Source: COE1 sp910588595
GTDB taxonomy: Bacteria > Bacillota > Clostridia > Lachnospirales > Lachnospiraceae
Direction: 5' to 3'
Assembly (NCBI GenBank): GCA_948957135.1
Contig: CARDBT010000004.1
Coordinates: forward strand, 1-64,000
Length of the DNA stretch: 64,000 nucleotides
The notes under the pieces were generated by a model. The model searched no databases. It was not told the origin of the DNA and was given only the letters and a program-made list of their open reading frames with translations. The position numbers were made by a program, and so were the translations under genes. Shown here piece after piece: positions 9,469 through 18,160 of the stretch (positions are counted from its first letter, which is position 1; every line of letters starts with the position of its first letter).

Positions 9469-10260
9469 ATGCCAAGTCCTAGTGAACTAGAGAAGACACC
9501 CCGCAGGGAACTGCATGTTTTTTACATTTTGGATACCTCCGGAAGTATGTCGGGAACACCGATCGCAACGCTCAATAATGCGATGACAGAGACCGTGGAG
9601 GTGGTCAGACAGCAGGCAAAGAGCAATGCGGATGCACTGGTGAAGATATCTGTTCTGGAATTTAACAGTGGGTTTCGATGGCTGCAGCCCCAGGGACCTG
9701 AGGAGATGGAACATTTTATCTGGAAAGACTTAAAAGCAGGCGGCTTGACGGATATGGGGGCAGCATTGAAGGAGCTGGATTCTAAGCTGTCACGCCATGC
9801 ATTCCTGAATTCCATGACGGGCGCATATCTTCCTGTGATCATTTTTATGACGGACGGATACGCCACAGATGACTACAAAAAGGCACTGGAACAGATTCGC
9901 AAGAACAGATGGTTTGAGCGGGGGACCAAGATCGGTTTTGCTGTGGGGGAAGAGGCGGATGCCGAGATGATCACGGAGATTGTAGGAAGCGCTGAGGCAG
10001 TTGTGCAGACAGATAATCTGGAATTGTTCGCACGCATGTTAAAGTTTGCTTCCGTGACGGCAACGATGCTGTGCAGCCAGTCACGAACGGATGACAGCGA
10101 GATCAGCGGAAAGGTGATACTCGATAAGGCAAGGGTAGACAATCCGGATATGAAGGGGGCACTGCCTGAACCGGAACCATTTTTGGGCGATCCGTATGTA
10201 TCAAGCGATATCGATGAGGGAGATGAGTGGCTTTTTGACGACGATGGCGGGTTTGACTGA
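9469..10260 (+). CDS. TerY-like von Willebrand factor A domain protein
   Basis: A 263-residue single vWA domain with an intact metal-ion-dependent adhesion site: DTSGSMSG at about 22-29 and MTDGYATDD at about 125-133. The tail is acidic (about 225-263). In tellurite-resistance-like loci TerY vWA proteins act with a kinase and a PP2C phosphatase, probably as a phospho-regulated scaffold. It starts 15 bp after the kinase gene. Its stop codon overlaps a possible upstream ATG of the phosphatase gene, so the three are very likely co-translated. Confidence 0.9.
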   Translation: MPSPSELEKTPRRELHVFYILDTSGSMSGTPIATLNNAMTETVEVVRQQAKSNADALVKISVLEFNSGFRWLQPQGPEEMEHFIWKDLKAGGLTDMGAALKELDSKLSRHAFLNSMTGAYLPVIIFMTDGYATDDYKKALEQIRKNRWFERGTKIGFAVGEEADAEMITEIVGSAEAVVQTDNLELFARMLKFASVTATMLCSQSRTDDSEISGKVILDKARVDNPDMKGALPEPEPFLGDPYVSSDIDEGDEWLFDDDGGFD

Positions 10261-10292
10261 TGGTCTGTGCTGTTTGTGGAAAGGAGCGTCAT

Positions 10293-11933
10293 ATGGGAGA
10301 ATATTATGCGTTTCATAATACCGTTAAAGGGTATCTACATGAGAGGAAAGATATTCCCTGCGAGGACTATTCTGGATCTGCTTCTGTGTATGATACCGCG
10401 GCGGGCGCACAGTTCCATATCGCAGTGGTAGCTGACGGGCATGGGGATGCCGCATGTATGCGCAGCAGGCTTGGCTCCCGGAAAGCGGTGGAAATCGCCA
10501 GGGAATGCCTGACAGAGTTTGCGGAAAGCGTGATGAGCGACATGCAGGATTCCCAAGATGTACCGGAGCAGTACAAGGGGTATCAGCGGATCACGGAGAT
10601 GCTCGATAAGGCGGCGGTGTACGGAAAAGACGCAAGGAACATATCAAAAGCCCGCGTTCCGGAATCTCTGACAAACGCGATCGTCTCCCGCTGGTATGCG
10701 TTTGTAAATGAAGATATCTGTCAGAATCCATTATCGGAAGAGGAGATCAGCCAGGCAGGAAAATATGCGGATGCGTACCGCGAGGGCAGACGTCTGGCGC
10801 ATGTGTACGGGACGACCCTGATCGCGGCGCTGATGCTTCCCGGCTACCTGCTCCTGATCCAGCAGGGGGACGGCAGGTGCGACGTGTTTTATGATGATGG
10901 GACTGTCGATCAGCCGATTCCCTGGGACGAGAGGTGTCATGAGAACGTAACCACATCAATGTGTGATGAGGATGCGCCTGCAAGCATTCGTTCCCGCGTG
11001 ATTGCGCTCGAGAGCAAAAAGGTGATAGCGTGCTATCTTGGCAGCGATGGCGTGGAGGATGCTTATCGCGATATGGAAGGAACACATATGTTCTATCGCA
11101 GCCTGACATGTGAGCTGGCTGAGCGGGGAACGGATGCCTTTGAGACATACCTGGCTGAAATGCTGCCTGGGTTCAGCCAGACCGGAAGCGGAGATGACGT
11201 TTCTGTCAGCGGGATCGTTGACTTGGAGCGCGTTAAGGAGTTTGTTCCGGTATTCAGGATGAAGATCAGACAGTATGACCTGAAAGAGGAGTTGAACCGA
11301 TATGAGAACCGGGTCATTTCCATGAGCCGAAAGCATGGGATCCTAAAGGAACAGGCGGAAGAAGCGGAAAAAGAGTACTTGCGGGTGAAGAAACAGATGG
11401 ACCTGGCAAAAGCGGAATATATAGAGGCGAGAAATATATATACCGAAGCTGCTGCCAGCGCGGGAGAGTGTAAGATACAACGGATAGCATGGGAAAATGA
11501 ATTGGTCCAATTGTTGGATGAGCGGCAGAAGAGCACACAAAAATCGGGGTTTTCCAATCCGCCGGTGAATAGGGATATCCGCGACTCAAAAATTGAAGAA
11601 CTCAAAAAACTCATGGCAAAGTACCTGCCGAAATATGACAAGGCATGTTCTGAAGAAACGAGATTAAATGACAAAGTAAATGAAGCAAGAAACAAAATAA
11701 ATATAATAAGACCGAATTTAGACGACCTGGATGTGAAGCGCGAGAAAGCACGGCAGGAGTATGACAGGTACGACCAGGAATACCAGTCGATCAAGGATGA
11801 GATAGAACGTATCAACAGGGAAATGAACAGTATGGATGATAAGAATGATGCAGAGCACCCGGATCCGGACACAGCTGTGTCCATGAAAAACGAGCAGCAG
11901 GACAAAGAGGAATGTCTGGAAGGGGAAGGCTGA
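10293..11933 (+). CDS. PP2C-family protein phosphatase with C-terminal coiled coil
   Basis: A 546-residue PPM/PP2C phosphatase. Metal-binding motifs are visible: VADGHGDAA at about 45-53, GTTLIAA and QQGDGRCDVFY in the core, SDGVEDAY, and GDDVSVSG near residue 300. After about residue 330 the protein becomes a long charged coiled coil up to the C terminus, a likely dimerisation or docking arm. AAGGAG at 10281-10286 sits six bases before the ATG at 10293, so I prefer it to the ATG at 10260, which overlaps the vWA stop codon. The longer form would add MVCAVCGKERH. With the kinase and vWA genes it completes the TerY-P triad and probably reverses the kinase's phosphorylation. Confidence 0.9.
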   Translation: MGEYYAFHNTVKGYLHERKDIPCEDYSGSASVYDTAAGAQFHIAVVADGHGDAACMRSRLGSRKAVEIARECLTEFAESVMSDMQDSQDVPEQYKGYQRITEMLDKAAVYGKDARNISKARVPESLTNAIVSRWYAFVNEDICQNPLSEEEISQAGKYADAYREGRRLAHVYGTTLIAALMLPGYLLLIQQGDGRCDVFYDDGTVDQPIPWDERCHENVTTSMCDEDAPASIRSRVIALESKKVIACYLGSDGVEDAYRDMEGTHMFYRSLTCELAERGTDAFETYLAEMLPGFSQTGSGDDVSVSGIVDLERVKEFVPVFRMKIRQYDLKEELNRYENRVISMSRKHGILKEQAEEAEKEYLRVKKQMDLAKAEYIEARNIYTEAAASAGECKIQRIAWENELVQLLDERQKSTQKSGFSNPPVNRDIRDSKIEELKKLMAKYLPKYDKACSEETRLNDKVNEARNKINIIRPNLDDLDVKREKARQEYDRYDQEYQSIKDEIERINREMNSMDDKNDAEHPDPDTAVSMKNEQQDKEECLEGEG

Positions 11934-11957
11934 ACACATAGGGGGGATTGGCAGATC

Positions 11958-12398
11958 ATGATGGAATTGAACTGCGTTTCCTGCAAAGGACAGTGGTACA
12001 TTGAGGAAACAGACGGTATGGAAGTCCGGTACTGTCCGTATTGTGCGGACAAGATCTGGGAGCAGGACAAGGCGGGGTCCTTTGATAAAGCCCTCTTAAA
12101 AATTGTCAGGATGTCAGGTTACGGCATACTGAAAGAGAGAAAGCGGCTGGCAGCATATCTCTCTGACCTGGCGCCGGACCACAGGAATGAAATACGCATT
12201 TTTTCAAAATCCTGCAGTGATACACTGATCAATTTGTTTTGTGCATCAGATCAGGGAGAACATACACGGCAGCAGACCATCAGTAAAGCAAAACAGATGT
12301 TATTGGACAGGGAAGGGCTTTCTCAGACGTGGACAGATATGATCGTGGACGAGCTGGTTAACGTATTTGGGTGGAGATCAGATGAATCGCGGTTATAA
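11958..12398 (+). CDS. zinc-ribbon protein, unknown
   Basis: A 146-residue protein with an N-terminal zinc ribbon made of CVSC (about 6-9) and YCPYC (about 27-31), then a helical domain with no known signature. The ribbon spacing, with a Trp after the first pair and YCP before the second, is nearly the same as in the next protein. It lies 24 bp after the phosphatase gene. It is probably an adaptor read by the same partner as its neighbour; no catalytic site is visible. Confidence 0.7.
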   Translation: MMELNCVSCKGQWYIEETDGMEVRYCPYCADKIWEQDKAGSFDKALLKIVRMSGYGILKERKRLAAYLSDLAPDHRNEIRIFSKSCSDTLINLFCASDQGEHTRQQTISKAKQMLLDREGLSQTWTDMIVDELVNVFGWRSDESRL

Positions 12399-12412
12399 GG
12401 AGTATGATTGCC

Positions 12413-13318
12413 ATGAAGAAATTTATTTGTACTTTCTGCGGCAAATATTGGTGTGCAGGCGAGGAAAGCGCAGACAGGATCCAGTACTGCCCATTTTGTA
12501 TGGCAGCAGTACCCAGGGAAAACATATTTGTGGCAGGCCGTTGCCGGTATGGTGAAGCGGACAGCAGCGGCTGGCAGGATATGGTCTTCCTGTCATCGGG
12601 TCATGCCCATGTGGCAGGGATCCGAGAGGACGGGACGGCTGCCGCCGCTGGCTGGAACCGGTATGCCCAATGCAATGTGGGCGGCTGGAAAGATCTTATT
12701 TCCATATCGTGCGGCGGGAGTTATACGGTGGGTGTGCAGAAAGATGGAACCGCGCTGGTAACAGGGCGGTATGTACACCGCGGGCGCCATATCAGAACGT
12801 GGAAGAACCTCGCTTATGCAGCTTGCGGGAACAGCCATACGATCGGGCTCAAGCAGGACGGAACAGTTGTGGCGGTCGGGTTGAACGGATACGGTGAATG
12901 CAACATCAGGGAGTGGAGGGACATGGAGGCAGTTGCCTGCGGGAAGCATCATACGGTGGGACTGAGAAGGAACAGAACCGCAGTGGCAGTCGGTGACAAT
13001 ACCGATGGGCAATGTGATATCGCAGACTGGAGCGGCATGGTCGCGATCGCCTGTGGGGGCAGTCACACGGTGGGGCTGAGAGATAACGGCACAGTGACAG
13101 CAGTCGGTGATAATACCCATGGACAGTGTGATGTTGCAGGGTGGCAGAACATTGTTGCCATCGCCTGCGGAAACAGTCACACCGCAGGACTGAAAAGTGA
13201 TGGAACGTTAGTCGCGGCAGGCTGGAATCAGAGCGGGCAGTGTGATGTCGGGGACTGGAAGGAAGTTGTATCTATATCCTGTGGGGGAACTCACACCGTC
13301 GGATTAAAGAAAAGTTGA
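12413..13318 (+). CDS. RCC1-repeat beta-propeller protein with N-terminal zinc ribbon
   Basis: A 301-residue protein. Residues about 5-35 form a zinc ribbon (CTFC, then YCPFC). The rest is a run of about seven RCC1/BNR-type repeats of about 38 residues, each with a core like ACGxSHTVGLxxDGT followed by VAVGDNxxGQCD. This should fold as a seven-bladed propeller that binds a protein partner. AAGGAG at 12397-12402 fits the ATG at 12413 better than the ATG at 12404. It is the last gene of the operon and ends 14 bp before the terminator stem. A role as a substrate-recognition or sensor component is inference. Confidence 0.82.
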   Translation: MKKFICTFCGKYWCAGEESADRIQYCPFCMAAVPRENIFVAGRCRYGEADSSGWQDMVFLSSGHAHVAGIREDGTAAAAGWNRYAQCNVGGWKDLISISCGGSYTVGVQKDGTALVTGRYVHRGRHIRTWKNLAYAACGNSHTIGLKQDGTVVAVGLNGYGECNIREWRDMEAVACGKHHTVGLRRNRTAVAVGDNTDGQCDIADWSGMVAIACGGSHTVGLRDNGTVTAVGDNTHGQCDVAGWQNIVAIACGNSHTAGLKSDGTLVAAGWNQSGQCDVGDWKEVVSISCGGTHTVGLKKS

Positions 13319-13332
13319 TAAAAACTGATGGA

Positions 13333-13367
13333 AAAAGGAGCGTCCGAAAAGAGGGAGCGCTCCTTTT
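13333..13367. terminator. bidirectional intrinsic terminator after the GTPase-kinase operon
   Basis: AAAAGGAGCG (13333-13342) pairs perfectly with CGCTCCTTTT (13358-13367). Arms rich in A at the left and T at the right give a U-tract in both directions, serving the plus-strand operon and the convergent minus-strand gene. Confidence 0.85.
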
Positions 13368-13386
13368 GAAATACAAGGATATCCGT

Positions 13387-14649
13387 TCAACCAGGTTCCG
13401 ATATCCGTGATACGCCCACAAAGATCTCGGAGATCTTATACCAGGTAGGATAGTCTACGATCCCTGTCGGTGCAAGGCCGAAGATGCGCTGGAAAGTGCG
13501 GACTGCGTTGGCGGTGGCAGTTCCGAAGACACCGTCCTCAGAGATGCGCGGTATGGCGGGATAATTCTGTGCGATGCGGTTGAGCTGCTGCTGCATCTGT
13601 AGCACTTTCTGCCCGGAGGAACCGACCGTCAGGTCATAGCCCGGCCACGATGAGGGAACACCTGATATGTATGTGGTGGAGTTGATGTACATGTCATTTC
13701 CGTAATAATAACGTATGATCTCTATCGGTGTGTAGCCCTGGTCGCCCAGATATTTGCTTCCCCACTGGGAGAGTCCGTTGCAGGTGACGCGGTTTCCGTC
13801 GCAGTAGGAGGTAAAGATCGGCTGGCGCACGCCCGGGCGCGACAGGTAGTTCGAGAAGATGGAGTCCACGATGCGGCTGATATTTTCGTATATGTTCCTG
13901 CCGCGGATCCATTTCTGGTCGTAGGCTGTGGAGGAAGTGATGGTGAAGTTGTAGCCCTGGTTGCGATACCACTCTGTATACACGCGGTTCAGCGTGAACG
14001 ACATGATCGCCAGCGTGTTGGCGTAGATCGTGCTCTCGGGCCACGTCGCATAGATCTCGGACGACACGACATTCTTGATGTAGTCTGTGTAGCGCACGTA
14101 GTAGTTGGGCGCGGAGGAGTCCTGCGGAACACCGTCGTGCACGATGACAAATTCGGGGATCACGACACGGCTCAGGACGATCTCGCCGCTCTCATCCATC
14201 GGCTTGATCTCGTCCTCGGGTATTTTTGGCGGGTATTCGCCATACAATGTATGGTCAGGTATGACGATGTCGTCCTCGGTCTCCCCCGGAGGTTCGACCT
14301 CGATCGGGTTCATGGTGACGGGCTGTACAGCCGTGACATCGGGAAGGATCTCTGTGCCGGAGATATACACGGGTTCATATCCCGGGGCTGTGACGGAGAT
14401 ATTGTATTCTGAGTAGGGCTGGACATCACTGATCTCTGTGCTGTAGGACAGATTGGGGGCAGGAAGCGATATCGTGGAGGTCTGTCCGGAGTCGTCGGTG
14501 GCAAGTGTCTGCACGACGGTGTCCGGATCGCCGGAGTAAGATATCGTGATAGTGGCATTGTTTACGGGGATAAAGCCCAGCGATGACGTGACGCTGATGG
14601 TTAGATCTCCGGAGTAGGCCGGGGTTTCGGCTTTCATAATATTAGACAT
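13387..14649 (-). CDS. SpoIID-like and peptidoglycan-binding domain protein
   Basis: A 420-residue protein with three parts. An N-terminal carboxypeptidase-regulatory-like beta domain (about 8-95) is followed by a Pro/Glu-rich linker. A middle domain (about 165-320), with DYIKNVVSSEI, ALAIM-like helices and LSQWGSKYLGDQGY, resembles SpoIID lytic transglycosylase-like proteins. The C-terminal segment (about 335-415) is a PG_binding_1 repeat with LQQQLNRIAQNYP and DGVFGTATANAVRTFQ. No signal peptide is visible, so export or use inside spores is uncertain. The ATG at 14649 is chosen over the ATG at 14664 because AGGGGA precedes it. It follows typA on the same strand, and its ribosome-binding site lies inside a hairpin. 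Confidence 0.8.
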   Translation of the reverse strand: MSNIMKAETPAYSGDLTISVTSSLGFIPVNNATITISYSGDPDTVVQTLATDDSGQTSTISLPAPNLSYSTEISDVQPYSEYNISVTAPGYEPVYISGTEILPDVTAVQPVTMNPIEVEPPGETEDDIVIPDHTLYGEYPPKIPEDEIKPMDESGEIVLSRVVIPEFVIVHDGVPQDSSAPNYYVRYTDYIKNVVSSEIYATWPESTIYANTLAIMSFTLNRVYTEWYRNQGYNFTITSSTAYDQKWIRGRNIYENISRIVDSIFSNYLSRPGVRQPIFTSYCDGNRVTCNGLSQWGSKYLGDQGYTPIEIIRYYYGNDMYINSTTYISGVPSSWPGYDLTVGSSGQKVLQMQQQLNRIAQNYPAIPRISEDGVFGTATANAVRTFQRIFGLAPTGIVDYPTWYKISEIFVGVSRISEPG

Positions 14650-14655
14650 AAAAAT

Positions 14656-14689
14656 CCCCTGCATATGTTTTTTATAATATATGCAGGGG
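14656..14689 (-). terminator. hairpin between typA and the SpoIID-like gene, sequestering a ribosome-binding site
   Basis: The 11-bp arms CCCCTGCATAT (14656-14666) and ATATGCAGGGG (14679-14689) flank a 12-base loop. Read on the minus strand, the second arm ends in AGGGG followed by ATTTTT and then the ATG at 14649. The structure therefore looks like a terminator for typA, while it also holds the Shine-Dalgarno sequence of the next gene. Confidence 0.65.
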
Positions 14690-14714
14690 AAGTGTCTGTG
14701 TTCCTTTATATAAT

Positions 14715-16544
14715 TTATTTCTTCATTCCGGCGCGCTTTCTCAGGGTGGGATCGAGGATCTTCTTGCGGATGCGCAGGTTCTCGGGAGTGACTTCGAGAA
14801 GCTCGTCTGTATCGATGAAGTCGAGCGCCTGCTCCAGACTTAAGATCTTGGGCGGAGTGAGACGCAGCGCCTCATCTGCGCTTGAAGAACGTGTGTTTGT
14901 CAATTGCTTTTTCTTACACACGTTGAGCTCGATATCCTCGCCTTTTCCGTTCTGGCCGACGACCATACCGGAGTATACTTTCTCGCCGGGACTGATGAAC
15001 AGCGTGCCGCGCTCCTGCGCGTTGTACAGACCGTAGGTGATCGCCTCGCCCGCCTCAAACGCGATCAGGGAGCCCTGTTTGCGGTATTGTATGTCGCCCT
15101 TGTAGGGGCCGTAACCGTCAAATATCGTATTTAAGATGCCGTTTCCCTTGGTGTCTGTCATGAACTCGCCGCGGTATCCGATCAGACCGCGCGACGGGAT
15201 GGAAAACTCCAGGCGGGCATAGCCGCCGCTTGCCTTGCCCATGTTCTGCAGCTCGCCCTTTCTCTGGCTCAGTTTCTCGATGACAGTGCCGGAAAACTCT
15301 TCGGGGACATCGACGTAGGCGAGCTCCATCGGCTCTAGCCGTTTGCCGTTCTCGTCCGTTTTATACAGCACTTCCGCTTTGCTGACAGCAAACTCAAAAC
15401 CTTCGCGGCGCATATTTTCGATCAGCACGGAGAGATGCAGCTCGCCGCGCCCGGAAACCTTGAAGGAATCAGCGCTGTCTGTCTCCTCGACGCGCAGCGA
15501 TACGTCCGTGTTGAGCTCCTTGAACAGCCTGTCACGGATGTGGCGGCTGGTCACGTACTTTCCCTCCTGTCCGGCGAGCGGTGAGTCGTTCACGATAAAC
15601 TGCATGGCGATCGTGGGTTCGCTGATCTTCTGGAAAGGAATGGGGACCACATTGTTCACGGCGCAGAGTGTGTCGCCGATATGGATATCCGAGATGCCGG
15701 ATATGGCGACGATCGAGCCGATGCCGGCTTCCTTTACCTCCACCTTGTTCAGACCGTCGAACTCATAGAGCTTGCTGACTTTTACCTTCTTCTGCTTGTC
15801 CGGTTCGTGGTGGTTGCAGATGATGACCTCCTGATTGACGGCGATCGTGCCATTGTCAACCTTGCCGACACCGATGCGTCCCACATACTCATTGTAGTCG
15901 ATGGTGCTGATCAGCACCTGCGTGCCTGCCTCGGGATCGCCCTCCGGCGCGGGGATATAGTCGAGGATCGTCTCAAACAGCGGGGTCATGTCGACGCCTG
16001 CGCCGTCCTCGTCTAGAGACGCGATCCCTGTTTTGGCAGAGGCGTACACGAAAGGGCAGTCGAGCTGGGAATCGTCCGCGTCGAGCTCGAGAAAAAGTTC
16101 GAGCACTTCCTCGACAACCTCGGCGGGGCGCGCCTCCGGCCGGTCGATCTTGTTGATGCAGACGATGACGGGGAGCCTGAGCTCGAGCGCCTTTCTGAGC
16201 ACGAATTTGGTCTGCGGCATGGCGCCCTCAAACGCGTCGACGACAAGAATAACACCGTTTACCATTTTGAGGACGCGCTCAACCTCGCCGCCGAAGTCGG
16301 CATGTCCCGGGGTGTCGATGATGTTGATCTTGGTACTTTTATACATAACAGCTGTATTTTTTGATAAAATCGTGATGCCGCGCTCCCGCTCAATATCGTT
16401 GGAATCCATGACGCGCTCGGCAACCTCCTGGTTTTCGCGGAACACACCGCTCTGCTTGAGCAGTTCGTCCACGAGCGTCGTCTTGCCATGGTCGACATGG
16501 GCAATGATCGCTACGTTTCTGACATCTTCTCTTTTCTGTATCAT
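14715..16544 (-). CDS. typA: ribosome-associated translational GTPase TypA/BipA
   Basis: A 609-residue elongation-factor-like GTPase that binds the 70S ribosome and assists ribosome assembly and stress adaptation. The P-loop HVDHGKTT is near residue 15, DTPGHADFGGEV is G3, and NKIDRPEARP is G4. The EF-G-like domains and the C-terminal TypA domain end in a basic tail. GGAGGA at 16554-16559 selects the ATG at 16544; an open frame that extends to 16649 has no site. A -35/-10 pair lies at 16621-16649. Confidence 0.95.
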   Translation of the reverse strand: MIQKREDVRNVAIIAHVDHGKTTLVDELLKQSGVFRENQEVAERVMDSNDIERERGITILSKNTAVMYKSTKINIIDTPGHADFGGEVERVLKMVNGVILVVDAFEGAMPQTKFVLRKALELRLPVIVCINKIDRPEARPAEVVEEVLELFLELDADDSQLDCPFVYASAKTGIASLDEDGAGVDMTPLFETILDYIPAPEGDPEAGTQVLISTIDYNEYVGRIGVGKVDNGTIAVNQEVIICNHHEPDKQKKVKVSKLYEFDGLNKVEVKEAGIGSIVAISGISDIHIGDTLCAVNNVVPIPFQKISEPTIAMQFIVNDSPLAGQEGKYVTSRHIRDRLFKELNTDVSLRVEETDSADSFKVSGRGELHLSVLIENMRREGFEFAVSKAEVLYKTDENGKRLEPMELAYVDVPEEFSGTVIEKLSQRKGELQNMGKASGGYARLEFSIPSRGLIGYRGEFMTDTKGNGILNTIFDGYGPYKGDIQYRKQGSLIAFEAGEAITYGLYNAQERGTLFISPGEKVYSGMVVGQNGKGEDIELNVCKKKQLTNTRSSSADEALRLTPPKILSLEQALDFIDTDELLEVTPENLRIRKKILDPTLRKRAGMKK

Positions 16545-16620
16545 ATCGATAAATCCTCCATAATAATCCTCTGCAGTGCGAAAACTCTCTTTCACACCCT
16601 CCTCCTCAAACACGCACAAT

Positions 16621-16649
16621 AGTATAGCACTTACCTTTGTTTTTTGCAA
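16621..16649 (-). promoter_or_regulatory. sigma-A promoter for typA
   Basis: On the minus strand, TTGCAA is followed after 17 bases by TATACT, about 80 bp upstream of the typA start codon. Confidence 0.65.
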
Positions 16650-16833
16650 TGTTAAAAAACATTTCTACGGCATTTCTCAAAAAGCGGCTTAAAGGGATAC
16701 CGATCTGTGGCACATGGTGTCGAACCGTGTCGAAATGTAGCAAATAAGCGCTTTTCCTGCGATATTTCAAGCTTTATTTACCGTATAAAGTGGCATATGA
16801 TTTAACTACAAGAACGAAGGGAGAATGAAGAGA

Positions 16834-17505
16834 ATGCAAGAAACATTAAAGACAAAAAACGGGTATCACGAGCAGGTTATCGAAAACAATCAGGTGACAG
16901 TTATGGGAGAGATCGTGAGTGAGTTCTCATTCAGCCATGAGATTTTTGGCGAGGGCTTCTATATGGTTGACATTCAGGTGGCAAGGCTGTCTGAGTCCAT
17001 GGATATCATTCCGGTGATGATCTCAGAGAGGCTGCTCGATGTAAGCGGGGATTTTCGCGGCATGATGGTGGTGGTGAACGGTCAGTTCCGCTCTTACAAC
17101 AGGCACGAGGAGCATAAAAATAAACTGGTCCTCTCCGTATTTGCGAGGGAGATCGAATTTGTGGAGGAGATCAGCGAGAACATCAAAACGAACCAGATCT
17201 TCCTTGACGGCTATGTGTGCAAGGAACCTGTATATAGAAAGACTCCTCTTGGCAGGGAGATCGCAGATCTGCTGCTGGCGGTCAACCGTCCGTACGGCAA
17301 GTCGGACTATATCCCGTGCATCTGCTGGGGAAGGAATGCCCGCTATGCCTCCAACTTCGAGGTGGGGGAGCGCTGCCTGGTGTGGGGGCGGATCCAGTCG
17401 AGGGAGTACATGAAAAAGCTTTCCGAGGATGAGCTGGAAAAGAGGATCGCCTATGAGGTCTCCGTCAGCAAGCTTGAACTCCCGGAGGACGATGAGGAAG
17501 AGTAG
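16834..17505 (+). CDS. single-stranded DNA-binding (SSB-like) OB-fold protein
   Basis: A 223-residue protein with two OB-fold-like halves. The second half (about 118-200) carries typical SSB features: IFLDGYVCKEPVYRKTPLGR, LLLAVNRPYGKSDYIPC and CWGRNARYASNFEVGE. The first half (about 20-110) is a more divergent OB fold. It ends in an acidic tail (ELPEDDEEE), which recalls SSB protein-interaction tails but lacks the usual DxPF end. The ATG at 16834 is preferred because GAAGGGAG lies about ten bases upstream; the ATG at 16825 is too close to it. The canonical ssb next to rpsF/rpsR is not here, so this is probably a paralogue. Confidence 0.75.
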   Translation: MQETLKTKNGYHEQVIENNQVTVMGEIVSEFSFSHEIFGEGFYMVDIQVARLSESMDIIPVMISERLLDVSGDFRGMMVVVNGQFRSYNRHEEHKNKLVLSVFAREIEFVEEISENIKTNQIFLDGYVCKEPVYRKTPLGREIADLLLAVNRPYGKSDYIPCICWGRNARYASNFEVGERCLVWGRIQSREYMKKLSEDELEKRIAYEVSVSKLELPEDDEEE

Positions 17506-17527
17506 TCGCGGAATTGACGTAAAAAAG

Positions 17528-17556
17528 TTGCAAAATCCTACACGATATGCTATCAT
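17528..17556 (+). promoter_or_regulatory. promoter for the CobA/BtuR-like gene
   Basis: TTGCAA (17528-17533), a 17-base spacer and TATCAT (17551-17556) lie about 110 bp before the start codon at 17665. A small hairpin with arms GACAGT and ACTGTC is in the leader. Confidence 0.5.
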
Positions 17557-17664
17557 GTTCGAAGTGATGATTGGTGACAGTGACGGTATTTGGACTGTCA
17601 TGATGATTGATCATAGCTGTGCGGAGACGGTGCAGTTATAGGAAAGGACATAAGGTATAAATCT

Positions 17665-18156
17665 ATGGAAAAAGGATTGGTACAGGTATACGGTGGGGAA
17701 GGACATGGCAAATTCGCAGCGGCGCTTGGCAGAGCCATTCAGGTAGCGTGTATGGGCAGGGGGGTTGTGATCATCAATTTCCTGAAGGGATGTCAGAATG
17801 AGGAATTTCTCAAAAGACTGGAGCCGGAGATCAAGATTTTCCGGTTTGAGAAGAGCGAGGAGGAGTTTGCACTGCTCTCTGACGAGCACAAGCAGGAGGA
17901 GATCTACAATATCAAAAACGGTCTTAATTTCGCGAAGAAAGTGCTCACGACCGGGGAGTGCGGTCTGTTGATCCTAGATGAGGTACTTGGACTGATCGAT
18001 AAAGGTATCATAACGATTGAAGATTTAAGTCATATCCTGGAGGCAAGGTCCGACGATGTGGACATTATCCTGACCGGGATACGGCTCAACGATGATGTGT
18101 GCCAGCTGGCTGATGAGATCTATAAGATCGAGGCAGTCAATTATAAGATATATTAA
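17665..18156 (+). CDS. CobA/BtuR-like P-loop protein (cob(I)alamin adenosyltransferase family)
   Basis: This 163-residue protein resembles the CobO/BtuR family over its whole length: an N-terminal P-loop, a VVIINFLKG strand, a helix with EEIYNIKNGLNFAKKVL, the GLLILDEVLGLIDKGII segment and IILTGIR near the end. The family transfers the adenosyl group from ATP to cobalt in corrinoids. The P-loop reads GGEGHGKFAAALGRA, where the Thr/Ser after the Lys is Phe, so ATP binding may be altered. No other cobalamin gene or cobalamin riboswitch is nearby. It could be a paralogue with a changed role. Confidence 0.75.
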   Translation: MEKGLVQVYGGEGHGKFAAALGRAIQVACMGRGVVIINFLKGCQNEEFLKRLEPEIKIFRFEKSEEEFALLSDEHKQEEIYNIKNGLNFAKKVLTTGECGLLILDEVLGLIDKGIITIEDLSHILEARSDDVDIILTGIRLNDDVCQLADEIYKIEAVNYKIY

Positions 18157-18160
18157 CGGC

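Noticed and set aside
11093..12070. Long open frame on the minus strand opposite the phosphatase gene
   Set aside because: It mirrors the coding periodicity of the PP2C coiled coil, is rich in Ser/Phe/Arg with no known domain, and has no ribosome-binding site.
12600..13318. DNA tandem repeats in the 3' operon gene
   Set aside because: The periodicity of about 115 bp comes from RCC1 protein repeats and not from a non-coding repeat array.
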